Shown: positions 18,999-27,357 of the stretch, one piece after another | How positions within the stretch are numbered: the stretch's first letter is position 1 | Layout of the letters: each line of letters begins with the position of its first letter | Origin: Tenacibaculum caenipelagi | GTDB taxonomy: Bacteria > Bacteroidota > Bacteroidia > Flavobacteriales > Flavobacteriaceae | Assembly (NCBI RefSeq): GCF_004363005.1 | Contig: NZ_SNYH01000002.1 | Location: 577,037 to 641,036 of the forward strand | Length of the DNA: 64,000 bases | Direction of reading: 5' to 3' | Position numbers and translations under genes: made by a program | Notes under the pieces: generated by a model | What the model was told of the DNA's origin: nothing | Seen by the model: the letters and a program-made list of their open reading frames with translations, nothing else | Database searches by the model: none

Positions 18999-20000
18999 TT
19001 ATGCTTTAAATCTGTTACAAACTTTTGTAATAACCTTATCAATCGGTTCAAATTCAAAATGAAGCTGATCTTTAATTTTTTCTGAAGAATAATAAGACTT
19101 GTTGTGAGATGATTTAGCGGAGCTTTTGGTAAGTAAAGGCTCTTTACCTGTCAGTTTTGTTAGCAACCAATCTATTTTCCAAAAAATACCAGTAATCAGT
19201 CTTCCTGTTTTAATAGAAGGTCTTTTTTTATGTAAACCATCAGCGATAGCAAATAAAATATCTTTATATGATTTGTTTTCTGAAATCAGAATAAAGCGCT
19301 CATTTTTTACAGTTGATTTAGTAAGTTGAATCATGGCTTTTACCACGTCTGTCACTCCAACAAAACCTGTTACTCCTTCGGTATAAAAAGAAAATCCTTT
19401 GTTAATTTGTGTAAATAATTTTCCAGAACCTTCATGCCAAAATCCACTACCTAAAATAATACCTGGATTTACAATAACGACATTCAATCCCTCTTGGCTA
19501 CCTCTCCAGACCTCCATTTCAGCACCATACTTGGTAATAGAATACTCATGATTATCGGCTGAATCTGTCCACTCATTTTCTTCGTTAATGGGAGTTCCGT
19601 TTATAGAATCTCCAACCGCAGCAATAGAGCTAACAAAACAAAGCTTTTTTACTCCTTGGTCGATAGATAAATTTACAATATTAGCAGTTCCTTCAATGTT
19701 TACCCGACGCATTTTTCTATAGTCCATAGGGTTAAAAGAAACCAAGGCGGCACAATGATACACTTCCGTTATGTTGCTAAATACAGGTTCTAAAGAAGGA
19801 ACATCTGTAATGTCAGCTTGTATCCATTCAATTTTTGAAAAGTATTGTAGAACATCTTTTGTATAAAAAGAAAAGATTTTTTTTACATGCTCACGTTTTT
19901 CATTTGTTCTATAAATAGCTCGAACAGTATCATTTTTTTGAGTTAAATGATACAGTAAATGTGAGCCTACTAAACCTGTTCCGCCAGTAACTAAAATCAT
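18999..20000 (-). CDS. NAD-dependent epimerase/dehydratase (extended SDR)
   Basis: This 333-residue extended short-chain dehydrogenase has the nucleotide-binding motif GGTGLVG (residues 6-12), the catalytic Ser in FVSSIAAVG and the YxxxK pair Tyr153/Lys157. It resembles the dihydroflavonol-reductase-like / 3-beta-HSD-like branch that acts on sugar nucleotides, sterols or carbonyl compounds. The substrate cannot be read from sequence. It is a single gene, divergent from tyrS. Confidence 0.85.
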   Translation of the reverse strand: MILVTGGTGLVGSHLLYHLTQKNDTVRAIYRTNEKREHVKKIFSFYTKDVLQYFSKIEWIQADITDVPSLEPVFSNITEVYHCAALVSFNPMDYRKMRRVNIEGTANIVNLSIDQGVKKLCFVSSIAAVGDSINGTPINEENEWTDSADNHEYSITKYGAEMEVWRGSQEGLNVVIVNPGIILGSGFWHEGSGKLFTQINKGFSFYTEGVTGFVGVTDVVKAMIQLTKSTVKNERFILISENKSYKDILFAIADGLHKKRPSIKTGRLITGIFWKIDWLLTKLTGKEPLLTKSSAKSSHNKSYYSSEKIKDQLHFEFEPIDKVITKVCNRFKA

Positions 20001-20033
20001 ACAGCGAATTTAGTTTTTTTTGGTTGATAAACT

Positions 20034-20041
20034 TATCTTTG
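20034..20041 (+). promoter_or_regulatory. -7 element for tyrS
   Basis: TATCTTTG matches TAnnTTTG and lies 20 bases before the tyrS ATG. The nearest TTTG upstream is only 11 bases away, so a standard -33 element is not clear. Confidence 0.5.
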
Positions 20042-20061
20042 TGCCTTTAAAATAGAATAAA

Positions 20062-21366
20062 ATGACCAAGAATTTAGTAGAAGAATTACGTTGGCGTGGA
20101 ATGATTCACGATATCATGCCTGGAACTGAAGAGCAATTACAAAAAGAAATGACAACTGCCTATATCGGTTTTGATCCAACCTCTGATTCGTTACATATTG
20201 GTAGTTTGGTTCCAATTATTTTATTGGTACATATAGAAAAAGCAGGACATCAACCAATTGCCTTAGTAGGAGGAGCTACAGGAATGATTGGTGATCCGTC
20301 TGGGAAATCTGATGAACGTAACTTATTAAATGAAGAAACATTAGCCAATAATGTTGCAGGTATAAAAAGAACTCTTGGACGCTTTTTGAATTTTGATAAT
20401 GGAAAAGAAAACTCTCCACTACTTGTGAATAATTACGATTGGATGAAAGATTTTTCTTTCATTGAATTTGCTCGTGATGTAGGAAAACGTATTACAGTAA
20501 ACTATATGATGGCTAAAGATTCTGTAAAAAAACGTATTACTGGTGAAGCTGGTGGAGGAATGAGTTTTACTGAATTTACGTACCAATTAATACAAGGGTA
20601 CGACTTCTATCATTTATATAAAACGTTTAACTGTAAATTACAAATGGGAGGTTCTGACCAATGGGGAAATATTACCACAGGTACAGAGTTGGTTCGTAGA
20701 ATGACTCCTGGTGAAGAAGCAAAAGCATTTGCAGCTACATGTCCGTTAATCACCAAAGCAGACGGTTCTAAATTTGGTAAATCTGAAGGAGGTAATGTGT
20801 GGTTAGATGCTGATAAAACTTCAGTTTATAAGTTCTATCAATTTTGGTTAAATACTTCGGATGAAGATGCTGAAAAGTATATTAAAATATTTACGTTCTT
20901 AGATAAAGAAACAATTGAAGCTTTAATAACAGAACATAAAGAAGCACCACATCAAAGAATTTTACAGAAAAAATTAGCTGAAGAGGTTACGACTTTTGTG
21001 CATTCTAAAGAAGAGCTAGATAAGGCAATAGTTGCTTCAAATATATTATTTGGTAAATCAACAGCTGAGGATTTAAAGAGTTTAGATGAGCAAACCTTTT
21101 TAGATGTGTTTGACGGAGTTCCTCAAGCAGAAGTATCTTCTGAAGATGTTAACGAAGGTTTAGATATGATAGCTGCTTTATCAGCAAAAACAGGCTTCTT
21201 AAAATCGAATGGAGATGCTCGTAGAGCGTTAAAAGAAAACTCAATATCTGTAAATAAAGAAAAGATAAGTGAGGATTTTGTAATTACTTCAAAAGACTTA
21301 ATTGCAAATAAGTATGTGCTATTACAAAGAGGTAAAAAGAATTATTTTCTGTTAAAAGTGCAATAG
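20062..21366 (+). CDS. tyrS: Tyrosyl-tRNA synthetase
   Basis: This 434-residue class I aminoacyl-tRNA synthetase charges tRNA-Tyr. The HIGH-type motif is HIGS at residues 45-48 (in [13 protein letters not shown]) and the KMSKS-type motif is KFGKS. A C-terminal S4 RNA-binding domain covers about the last 80 residues ([10 protein letters not shown]..., [10 protein letters not shown]). Length is normal for bacterial TyrRS. It is transcribed alone from the element at 20034 and ends at a strong terminator. Confidence 0.96.
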   Translation: MTKNLVEELRWRGMIHDIMPGTEEQLQKEMTTAYIGFDPTSDSLHIGSLVPIILLVHIEKAGHQPIALVGGATGMIGDPSGKSDERNLLNEETLANNVAGIKRTLGRFLNFDNGKENSPLLVNNYDWMKDFSFIEFARDVGKRITVNYMMAKDSVKKRITGEAGGGMSFTEFTYQLIQGYDFYHLYKTFNCKLQMGGSDQWGNITTGTELVRRMTPGEEAKAFAATCPLITKADGSKFGKSEGGNVWLDADKTSVYKFYQFWLNTSDEDAEKYIKIFTFLDKETIEALITEHKEAPHQRILQKKLAEEVTTFVHSKEELDKAIVASNILFGKSTAEDLKSLDEQTFLDVFDGVPQAEVSSEDVNEGLDMIAALSAKTGFLKSNGDARRALKENSISVNKEKISEDFVITSKDLIANKYVLLQRGKKNYFLLKVQ

Positions 21367-21389
21367 TTCTATTCTATACATAATATTAA

Positions 21390-21425
21390 AAAACCTTAAA
21401 AGAACATTCTTTTAAGGTTTTTTTG
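21390..21425 (+). terminator. Terminator after tyrS
   Basis: A long stem (aaaccttaaaaga starting 21391 with tcttttaaggttt ending 21420) is followed by a T run. It also ends A-rich on the other side and could serve the convergent Cys-rich gene. Confidence 0.85.
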
Positions 21426-21461
21426 TGTTTACATTTAATAAAAAACGTGGGGAAAATATTT

Positions 21462-21659
21462 TTAAGAAACAGCTTTAAAATCAAACGTTAAAGGACATCG
21501 TTTACAGTTTATCCCTTTCTTCTGATATTTATTACAACACTTACTTTTTGGTTTGATACAATTAGAAGTACATACCGAATTGCAAGCTGTTAAATTTTGC
21601 GCTTTTTGTATAGGAACCACAGAGGTAACCTTCTTAGTACTAGTATAAAAAACAATCAT
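21462..21659 (-). CDS. Small Cys-rich protein
   Basis: This 65-residue protein has eight cysteines arranged ACNSVCTSNC, then KCCNKY, then NCKRC. The spacing suggests a small metal-binding (zinc- or copper-ribbon like) or disulfide-rich fold. There is no signal peptide, so it is probably cytoplasmic. Although short, it looks real: a -7 element (TATATTTG at 21677-21684) precedes it with a leader of about 15 bases, and the start has an AGAAG just upstream. It is divergent from the N2O operon. Function unknown. Confidence 0.65.
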   Translation of the reverse strand: MIVFYTSTKKVTSVVPIQKAQNLTACNSVCTSNCIKPKSKCCNKYQKKGINCKRCPLTFDFKAVS

Positions 21660-21676
21660 TCTTCTAAAATTCGGTG

Positions 21677-21684
21677 CAAATATA
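21677..21684 (-). promoter_or_regulatory. -7 element for the Cys-rich gene
   Basis: On the minus strand the sequence is TATATTTG, 17 bases before the ATG at 21659. This supports expression of the small gene. Confidence 0.5.
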
Positions 21685-21778
21685 TAAGTTTATTTAGAAT
21701 AAATTAAAATTAAAAAGTTAAAATTAATTAAAGTTCTCATTTCCTATTTATTTATTTGGGGTGCTTTTTTTCAAGGAA

Positions 21779-21834
21779 ATGACAATTATTGTTTAAAAAA
21801 GACAATTTTATCTTCTTAACATGATAATTGTCAT
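21779..21834 (+). promoter_or_regulatory. Three phased Crp/Fnr-like operator sites upstream of the nos operon
   Basis: Three related sequences occur in 56 bases: ATGACAATTATTGT (21779-21792), AAGACAATTTTATCTT (21799-21814) and ATGATAATTGTCAT (21821-21834). Their centres (21785.5, 21806.5, 21827.5) are 21 bases apart, two helical turns. The last is a near-perfect dyad of the TGAT-N4-GTCA type, like Fnr/Dnr boxes. It is centred about 41-42 bases before the start site predicted from the -7 element at 21857, the usual place for a class II Fnr-type activator. Confidence 0.5.
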
Positions 21835-21856
21835 TTTTTAGAGAGATGGATAGCAA

Positions 21857-21864
21857 TAATTTTG
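21857..21864 (+). promoter_or_regulatory. -7 element of the nos operon
   Basis: TAATTTTG matches TAnnTTTG, 24 bases before the fasciclin-lipoprotein ATG. No -33 TTTG is present; the operator array occupies that region, as expected for an activator-dependent promoter. Confidence 0.5.
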
Positions 21865-21888
21865 AGCAGATAACAAATAGTAGTCACA

Positions 21889-22461
21889 ATGAAAATATTT
21901 AAAATAGTTTATTTGGTCGCATTGCTCTTGTTTTTTTCTTGTAAGAAAGAAAATAGTAGTACAAATAATACAAATACGATTTCGGTAGAAAAAAAAGAGG
22001 TAGTAAAGTCGCAAGGGCAAGCATCAGTAAAAGATGAGGTTTCCGATCCTAATGCTTTACAAAAAGCAAAAAGCATAGCAGATTTTTCAACACTAGTAAC
22101 AGCTATTGAGGCGGGTGGAGTACAAGATGCAGTTGTAAATGCAGGTCCATTAACCATTTTTGCTCCGTTAAACACAGCATTTGAAAAATTGCCAGTAAAT
22201 ACAGTAGAAGATTTACTAAAGTCAGAAAATAAATCAAAATTAGCTTTTGTACTAAAAAATCATGTTGCACCAGCAAACTTTCCTTTAGAGCAGTTAAAGA
22301 AAGAAGCTAAAAAAGGTAGAAAATTATATATGGCATCTGGTAATTACATGGAGGTAGAAAATAAGGAAGGAAAAATTTATGTAAATGGAGTAGAAATTAT
22401 TCAAACAGTAAAAGTAAGTAATGGATGGATACATGTTATCGATCAAGTTTTAGTACCGTAA
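21889..22461 (+). CDS. Fasciclin-domain lipoprotein heading the nos operon
   Basis: This 190-residue lipoprotein has a lipobox (LLFFSC, Cys18), a Ser/Asn/Lys-rich linker and one fasciclin (FAS1) domain over about residues 55-190. The domain shows the typical H1 (TIFAPLNTAFEKLP) and H2 (NGWIHVIDQVLVP) motifs. Fasciclin domains bind proteins or polysaccharides. A role in N2O respiration is not established, but the gene is first behind the nos promoter and 28 bases before the cytochrome gene. It may be an accessory at the periplasmic membrane face, for example in NosZ assembly or docking. That part is inference. Confidence 0.88.
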   Translation: MKIFKIVYLVALLLFFSCKKENSSTNNTNTISVEKKEVVKSQGQASVKDEVSDPNALQKAKSIADFSTLVTAIEAGGVQDAVVNAGPLTIFAPLNTAFEKLPVNTVEDLLKSENKSKLAFVLKNHVAPANFPLEQLKKEAKKGRKLYMASGNYMEVENKEGKIYVNGVEIIQTVKVSNGWIHVIDQVLVP

Positions 22462-22489
22462 ATAATAATAAATTATAAATCAATCAAAA

Positions 22490-23008
22490 ATGAAACGCAC
22501 ACATAAACTATTAATACTAATGTTCTCTTTTGTATTGTTTTCATGCGGAAATGATAAAAAAAATAACCAAGTAGATTATTCATCAAAAAAAACACTTGTA
22601 AAAAAAGAGGTACAAAAGGAAAAGCCTAAAGAAGCTCCTGAAGTAAAAAAGGAGGCTACGGCTAATATAGATTTATCTAATAAAGGAATAGGCCCTGTAA
22701 AATCTATTGATATCTCTGGAGCAATTGATCAAAAGTTAGCAGATGAAGGTAAAGAGCTATTTAAGAATAAATGTTCGGCATGTCATAGAACAAATAGAAA
22801 ATTTATAGGACCAAATCCGACGGGAGTATTTGACAGAAGATCGCCAGAATGGGTAATGAATATGATTGTTAATCCAGAAGAAATGCTTCAAAAAGATCCA
22901 ATAGCAAAGGCATTGTTAATAGAGTTTAATGGCTCGCCAATGGCAAATCAAAATGTTAGTGAACAAGAAGCTAGAGCAATCGTAGAATTTTTTAGAACTT
23001 TAAAATAA
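22490..23008 (+). CDS. Mono-haem cytochrome c lipoprotein
   Basis: This 172-residue lipoprotein has a lipobox (VLFSC, Cys19), a charged Lys/Glu-rich linker (about 25-70) and a class I cytochrome c domain. The haem motif is CSACH (Cys95, Cys98, His99) and the likely axial Met is Met151 in NGSPMANQ. It ends 6 bases before nosZ. It is the obvious candidate to carry electrons from the quinol/cytochrome pool to NosZ, as the cytochromes in clade II nos operons are thought to do. It could be called NosC-like by position, though sequence identity to a named NosC cannot be shown here. Confidence 0.9.
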   Translation: MKRTHKLLILMFSFVLFSCGNDKKNNQVDYSSKKTLVKKEVQKEKPKEAPEVKKEATANIDLSNKGIGPVKSIDISGAIDQKLADEGKELFKNKCSACHRTNRKFIGPNPTGVFDRRSPEWVMNMIVNPEEMLQKDPIAKALLIEFNGSPMANQNVSEQEARAIVEFFRTLK

Positions 23009-23014
23009 TCAGTA

Positions 23015-24982
23015 ATGAAAAACATCATAAAAAGTACCTTAATGTTAGTTGCCACTTCTCTATTCTTTATAGGTTGTGGTAATAACGGAGGTAAAGAACA
23101 GAAAAAAGGAGGTGTATTAGGAAGCAATGTTGCCGAAAAAGTATATGTAGCTCCAGGAGAGCACGACGAGTTTTATGCTTTTGTTTCTGGGGGATTTAGC
23201 GGTCAATTGGCAGTTTACGGATTACCATCAGGTAGGTTATTTAAAGTAATACCTGTTTTTTCGGTAGATGCTGAAAAAGCTTGGGGCTTTAATGAAGAAA
23301 CAAAACCAATGTTAAATACATCACACGGGTTTATTCCTTGGGATGATGCTCACCACCCAGATATATCTCAAACTGCTGGAGAATTAGATGGTCGTTATGT
23401 TTATATCAATGGTAATAACACTCCTCGTATTGCAAAGATTGATTTAACAACTTTTGAAACTACAGAGATTATAGAAATTCCGAATAGTGCGGGTAACCAC
23501 AGTTCTTCCTATGTAACTGAAAACACAGAGTATGTTGTTGCAGGTACTCGTTTTGGGGTTCCAGTTCCTCAAAGAGATATCTCTATTAAAGAGTACAAAG
23601 GAAACTTTAAAGGAGCATTATCATTTTTAAAAGTAGATCCTGAAGATGGTGGAATGGAAATTGATTTCCAAATTTTAATGCCAGGTTTTGATTATGATAA
23701 GGCTCACCCAGGACGTGGAAATTCTCATGGATGGTTCTTCTTTACAACATATAATTCAGAAGAAGCAAACACTTTATTAGAAGTTAACGCATCACAAAAT
23801 GATAAAGATTTTATTGCGGCTGTAAACTGGCAAATGATTGCTGAGTATGTAAAAAATGGAGGAGGTAAAAAAATGCCTGCAAATTATGCACATAATGTGT
23901 ACGATGAGCACACACATCAAGCTACTTCTACAATGAAGAAAGAGGTGTTAGTTGTTAATCCAGCAGAAGTACCGGGTGCTATTTACTTTTTACCAACACC
24001 AAAATCACCTCATGGATGTGATGTTGACCCAAGTGGAGAGTATATTGTAGGTAGTGGTAAATTATCTGCTGATGTTACAGTACACTCATTCTCTAAGATG
24101 GTAAAAGCAATTGAAGAAAAGAAGTTTTCTGGAGAAGCTTACGGTATTCCAATTATCGATTTTGAAGCGGTAAACGCAGGTAGTGTTAAACAAGCAGGTT
24201 TAGGTCCATTACATACCGAGTTTGATAATGAAGGGAATGCCTATACGACATTCTTTATTTCTTCTGAAGTAGTTAAGTGGAAGTTAGGAACTTGGGAAGT
24301 AGTAGATAGAAAACCAACGTATTATTCAGTAGGTCACTTAATGATTCCTGGAGGTAATTCACGTAAACCATTTGGTAAGTACTTATTGGCAATGAATAAA
24401 ATTACTAAAGATAGATATTTACCAACAGGACCAGAAGTAACACAATCAGCACAACTGTACGATATTTCTGGAGAAAAAATGGAGCTATTATTAGATTTCC
24501 CTACTGTAGGAGAGCCTCATTACGCAGCAGGATGTCCGGCAGATTTAATAAAACCACGTTCTAGAAAAATATTTAAGCTTGAAGAAAACAAGCATCCTTA
24601 TGCTGTAACTAATGAAATGGATGCAAGAGTTGAGCGTAAAGGGAATGAGGTACATGTATACATGACCATGATTCGTAGCCACTTTGCCCCTGATAATATT
24701 GAAGGAGTAAAAGAAGGAGATAAGGTGTATTTTCATGTTACCAATTTAGAGCAAGATTATGATGTGCCTCATGGTATAAGTATGATTGGGGCAAACACTT
24801 CAGAATTACTAATAATGCCAGGGCAAACCGAAACATTTGTTTGGGAGCCAAAACAAGTAGGAGTTTGGCCATTCTATTGTACCGATTTCTGTTCAGCTTT
24901 ACATCAAGAAATGCAAGGGTATGTTAGAGTATCTCCTAAAGATTCTCCTATAAAATTAAGCTGGTCTTTAGATGGTGAGTAG
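23015..24982 (+). CDS. nosZ: Nitrous-oxide reductase, clade II type
   Basis: This 655-residue enzyme reduces N2O to N2 in the periplasm. The N-terminal seven-bladed propeller carries the CuZ histidines (segments DDAHHPD, GNHSSSY, GNSHGWFFF, SPHGCDVD, GPLHTEFD and EPHYAAG). The C-terminal cupredoxin holds the CuA site: Cys622, Cys626, His630 and Met633 in CTDFCSALHQEM. The signal peptide has no twin-arginine motif but a lipobox (FFIGC, Cys21), so the protein should be Sec-exported and lipid-anchored. This fits clade II (atypical) NosZ and differs from the Tat-exported clade I. A strong hairpin terminator follows, which may set the ratio of NosZ to the maturation proteins. Confidence 0.96.
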   Translation: MKNIIKSTLMLVATSLFFIGCGNNGGKEQKKGGVLGSNVAEKVYVAPGEHDEFYAFVSGGFSGQLAVYGLPSGRLFKVIPVFSVDAEKAWGFNEETKPMLNTSHGFIPWDDAHHPDISQTAGELDGRYVYINGNNTPRIAKIDLTTFETTEIIEIPNSAGNHSSSYVTENTEYVVAGTRFGVPVPQRDISIKEYKGNFKGALSFLKVDPEDGGMEIDFQILMPGFDYDKAHPGRGNSHGWFFFTTYNSEEANTLLEVNASQNDKDFIAAVNWQMIAEYVKNGGGKKMPANYAHNVYDEHTHQATSTMKKEVLVVNPAEVPGAIYFLPTPKSPHGCDVDPSGEYIVGSGKLSADVTVHSFSKMVKAIEEKKFSGEAYGIPIIDFEAVNAGSVKQAGLGPLHTEFDNEGNAYTTFFISSEVVKWKLGTWEVVDRKPTYYSVGHLMIPGGNSRKPFGKYLLAMNKITKDRYLPTGPEVTQSAQLYDISGEKMELLLDFPTVGEPHYAAGCPADLIKPRSRKIFKLEENKHPYAVTNEMDARVERKGNEVHVYMTMIRSHFAPDNIEGVKEGDKVYFHVTNLEQDYDVPHGISMIGANTSELLIMPGQTETFVWEPKQVGVWPFYCTDFCSALHQEMQGYVRVSPKDSPIKLSWSLDGE

Positions 24983-25012
24983 AATAAAATAAAGGGTTAG
25001 TTTTTTAGATTG

Positions 25013-25062
25013 AAAAGCTGTTTGAATAAACTTGTCACATAACCTTTCAAACAGCTTTTTTT
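25013..25062 (+). terminator. Terminator-like hairpin after nosZ
   Basis: A 14-bp perfect stem (aaaagctgtttgaa 25013-25026 with ttcaaacagctttt 25046-25059) has a 19-base loop and is followed by T residues. It lies inside the nos gene cluster, so it probably attenuates rather than ends the transcript. Confidence 0.75.
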
Positions 25063-25100
25063 ACTTCAAAAAACCTACAATCTTAAAAAATAATGAAATT

Positions 25101-25697
25101 ATGACGAAGCATAGAATATTAATGATTTTCGGTTCTTTATTGCTGTTGTTGCTTTTTATATTTCCGTTGTGGAACATAACTCTAGAAGCTCCTCAATATC
25201 CTACCCCACTAGGAATGGATATATACATAGGTAAGTTTGAAGATATGCACCCGCACGATATAAAAAACATCAACTTAATGAACCATTACGTGGGGATGAA
25301 ATATATACCAGAAACTATTCCTGAATTTAAAATTTTTCCTCCTGTTATAATTGTAATGGGGATTTTAGGTGTTTTAATAGGGTTTAAAGCTAATTACAAA
25401 TGGTATTTAAGATGGTTTGTTTTAATGACTCTATTAGGAATAGCAGGGATGTACGATTTTTATTTATGGGAGCATAATTACGGACATAATTTAGACCCGA
25501 AAGCAATTATGAAATTTACCAATCCTGATGGAAGTATTATGGGATTTCAGCCTCCATTATTTGGTAGTAAAGATATCTTAAATTTTAGAGCGCATTCATA
25601 TCCACGATTGGGAGCATTTGGTATGTTCGTAGGGATGTTTTTAACCTTTATAGCATATCTTGTAGGTAAAAAGAATCAAAAAGTAAATTATAAGTAA
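25101..25697 (+). CDS. NosB-like membrane protein of the nos cluster
   Basis: This 198-residue membrane protein has about four hydrophobic segments: an N-terminal one (ILMIFGSLLLLLLFIF), two near the middle (VIIVMGILGVLIGF, WFVLMTLLGIAGM) and one at the C-terminus. The loops contain His and Met residues (DMHPHD, WEHNYGHN, RAHSYPR). The start is the ATG at 25101; the longer frame from 25032 begins inside the terminator hairpin. By size and its place right after nosZ it corresponds to NosB of clade II nos clusters, a membrane protein of unknown exact role. It abuts nosL with no gap. The NosB name is based on context. Confidence 0.7.
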   Translation: MTKHRILMIFGSLLLLLLFIFPLWNITLEAPQYPTPLGMDIYIGKFEDMHPHDIKNINLMNHYVGMKYIPETIPEFKIFPPVIIVMGILGVLIGFKANYKWYLRWFVLMTLLGIAGMYDFYLWEHNYGHNLDPKAIMKFTNPDGSIMGFQPPLFGSKDILNFRAHSYPRLGAFGMFVGMFLTFIAYLVGKKNQKVNYK

Positions 25698-26117
25698 ATG
25701 AAAGCAACTCTAATGTTTTTTTATGGATGTATGATGGTGTTGTTACTTTCATGTAAAATAGCACCCAAAGAAATTCAGTATGGTACAGATATGTGTCACT
25801 CTTGTCAAATGACCATAGTTGAAAAAACACATGCGTCTGAAATTGTTACTAAAAAAGGAAGAGCTTATAAGTACGATGCTATTGAATGTATGTTACAAGA
25901 TTTAGACAAAAGAGATGTAAGTAAAATTGAGTTGTTTTTAGTAACTGATTATTCGAATCCTGCAACACTTATAAGAGCAAAAGAAGCTACCTTTTTAGTG
26001 AGTAAAGAAATAAAAAGTCCTATGGGAGCTAACCTATCTGCCTTTGCAAATAAAGAAGCCATCAATGTGCCTGGAGAGCAATTTAACTGGGATGAAATCA
26101 ACGATTATATAAAATAA
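25698..26117 (+). CDS. nosL: NosL copper-chaperone lipoprotein
   Basis: This 139-residue lipoprotein (lipobox LLLSC, Cys19) belongs to the NosL family, which binds Cu(I) and delivers it to apo-NosZ through NosDFY. Typical features are MCHSCQM near residue 35, HASEIV, the KYDAIECML segment with a conserved Cys, and SPMGANLSAFANK with the usual Met. It starts directly after the NosB-like stop codon. A 40-base gap leads to nosD. Confidence 0.92.
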   Translation: MKATLMFFYGCMMVLLLSCKIAPKEIQYGTDMCHSCQMTIVEKTHASEIVTKKGRAYKYDAIECMLQDLDKRDVSKIELFLVTDYSNPATLIRAKEATFLVSKEIKSPMGANLSAFANKEAINVPGEQFNWDEINDYIK

Positions 26118-26157
26118 TTAAACCAGTTAGAGCTGTTTTAAGTATAATCCAACTATT

Positions 26158-27357
26158 ATGAGATTACTAATATCATTTTTTTTACTAGCAATAACCAGTA
26201 ACGGATTTTGTCAGCGAACAATTCAGAAAATGATTGATACAGCGCAAAAGCACGATACTATAATAGTAAAAGAAGGTGTGTATAAAGAGCATGATATAAT
26301 AATTACAAAACCGATAACTATTATAGGAAAAAAGAATGTAGTAATCGATGCTGAAGCTAAAGGGTATGTGTTTAAGGTTTTAGCCGATTCAGTAACTATA
26401 AAAAATATCTCAGCAAAAAATGTAGGAAAAAGTTATACTAAAGATTTTGCTGCTATATATATATCAAGAAGCAATCACATAGTCATAGAAAATGTAACCC
26501 TTACAAATGTGTTTTTTGGCTTGTTGATTGAAAAAAGTAAAAATATAAGAATACGAAATAATTATATTTCAAGTAAGGCAACAACTGAGGCAGGAACAGG
26601 AAATGGAATTCACCTTTGGCATTGTTCTAACGCAGAAATAGAAGAAAATGAGTTACACAGTTTACGAGACGGAATTTATTTTGAATTTGTAAAAAATAGC
26701 GTTGTTAAGAATAACCATAGTCATCATAATTTACGATATGGCTTGCACTTTATGTTTTCAAATAACAATGAGTATTTACAGAATACCTTTAATAATAATG
26801 GAGCAGGAGTAGCAGTAATGTTTTCAAAATATATAAAAATGACCCGTAATAAGTTTCTGAAAAACTGGGGAACCGCATCATATGGATTGCTATTAAAAGA
26901 GATTTATGATGCTGAAATTATTCATAACGAATTTTCAGAAAACACCATTGCTATTAACCTCGAAGGAGCTACACGAATAAATTATGTTAACAATACATTT
27001 AGCAATAATGGATGGGCGTTAAAAGTGGCAGGAGCATGTTATAAAAACATATTTAAAAGTAATAATTTTTTAAACAATTCATTCGATGTTTCCTACAATA
27101 GCAAGTTAAATGATAATAGCTTTAAAGGAAATTATTGGAGCTCATATACAGGTTACGATTTAGATAAAAACGGGATAGGAGATGTGCCATATCGCCCTGT
27201 AAAACTATTTTCATATATCGTAAATAAAACTCCAGAAGCAATAATTTTGTTAAGAAGCTTATTTGTAGACATTATAAATTTTTCCGAAAAAGTAACTCCA
27301 GTTTTCACACCTAAAAACTTGGTAGATGAGGCACCATTAATGCAGAAAGTATTATGA
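26158..27357 (+). CDS. nosD: NosD, periplasmic copper-delivery beta-helix protein
   Basis: This 399-residue protein has a signal peptide (to about FCQ19) and a right-handed parallel beta-helix made of CASH/PbH1 repeats over about residues 40-340 (repeated N-x-I and N-N-x-x-x-x-N steps). NosD is the periplasmic partner of the NosFY ABC complex that passes copper to NosZ to build CuZ. The N-terminal KEGVYKEHDIIITKPITIIG and the GNYWSSYTGYD segment are hallmarks of NosD. Its stop overlaps the nosF start by four bases. Confidence 0.94.
   Translation: MRLLISFFLLAITSNGFCQRTIQKMIDTAQKHDTIIVKEGVYKEHDIIITKPITIIGKKNVVIDAEAKGYVFKVLADSVTIKNISAKNVGKSYTKDFAAIYISRSNHIVIENVTLTNVFFGLLIEKSKNIRIRNNYISSKATTEAGTGNGIHLWHCSNAEIEENELHSLRDGIYFEFVKNSVVKNNHSHHNLRYGLHFMFSNNNEYLQNTFNNNGAGVAVMFSKYIKMTRNKFLKNWGTASYGLLLKEIYDAEIIHNEFSENTIAINLEGATRINYVNNTFSNNGWALKVAGACYKNIFKSNNFLNNSFDVSYNSKLNDNSFKGNYWSSYTGYDLDKNGIGDVPYRPVKLFSYIVNKTPEAIILLRSLFVDIINFSEKVTPVFTPKNLVDEAPLMQKVL

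Noticed and set aside
21821..21834. Fur box upstream of the nos operon
   Set aside because: GATAAT is present, but the half-site spacing is not the 7-1-7 of Fur, and the dyad fits TGAT-N4-GTCA better.
25032..25100. N-terminal extension of the NosB-like protein
   Set aside because: It begins inside the terminator hairpin after nosZ; the ATG at 25101 starts just before the first membrane helix.
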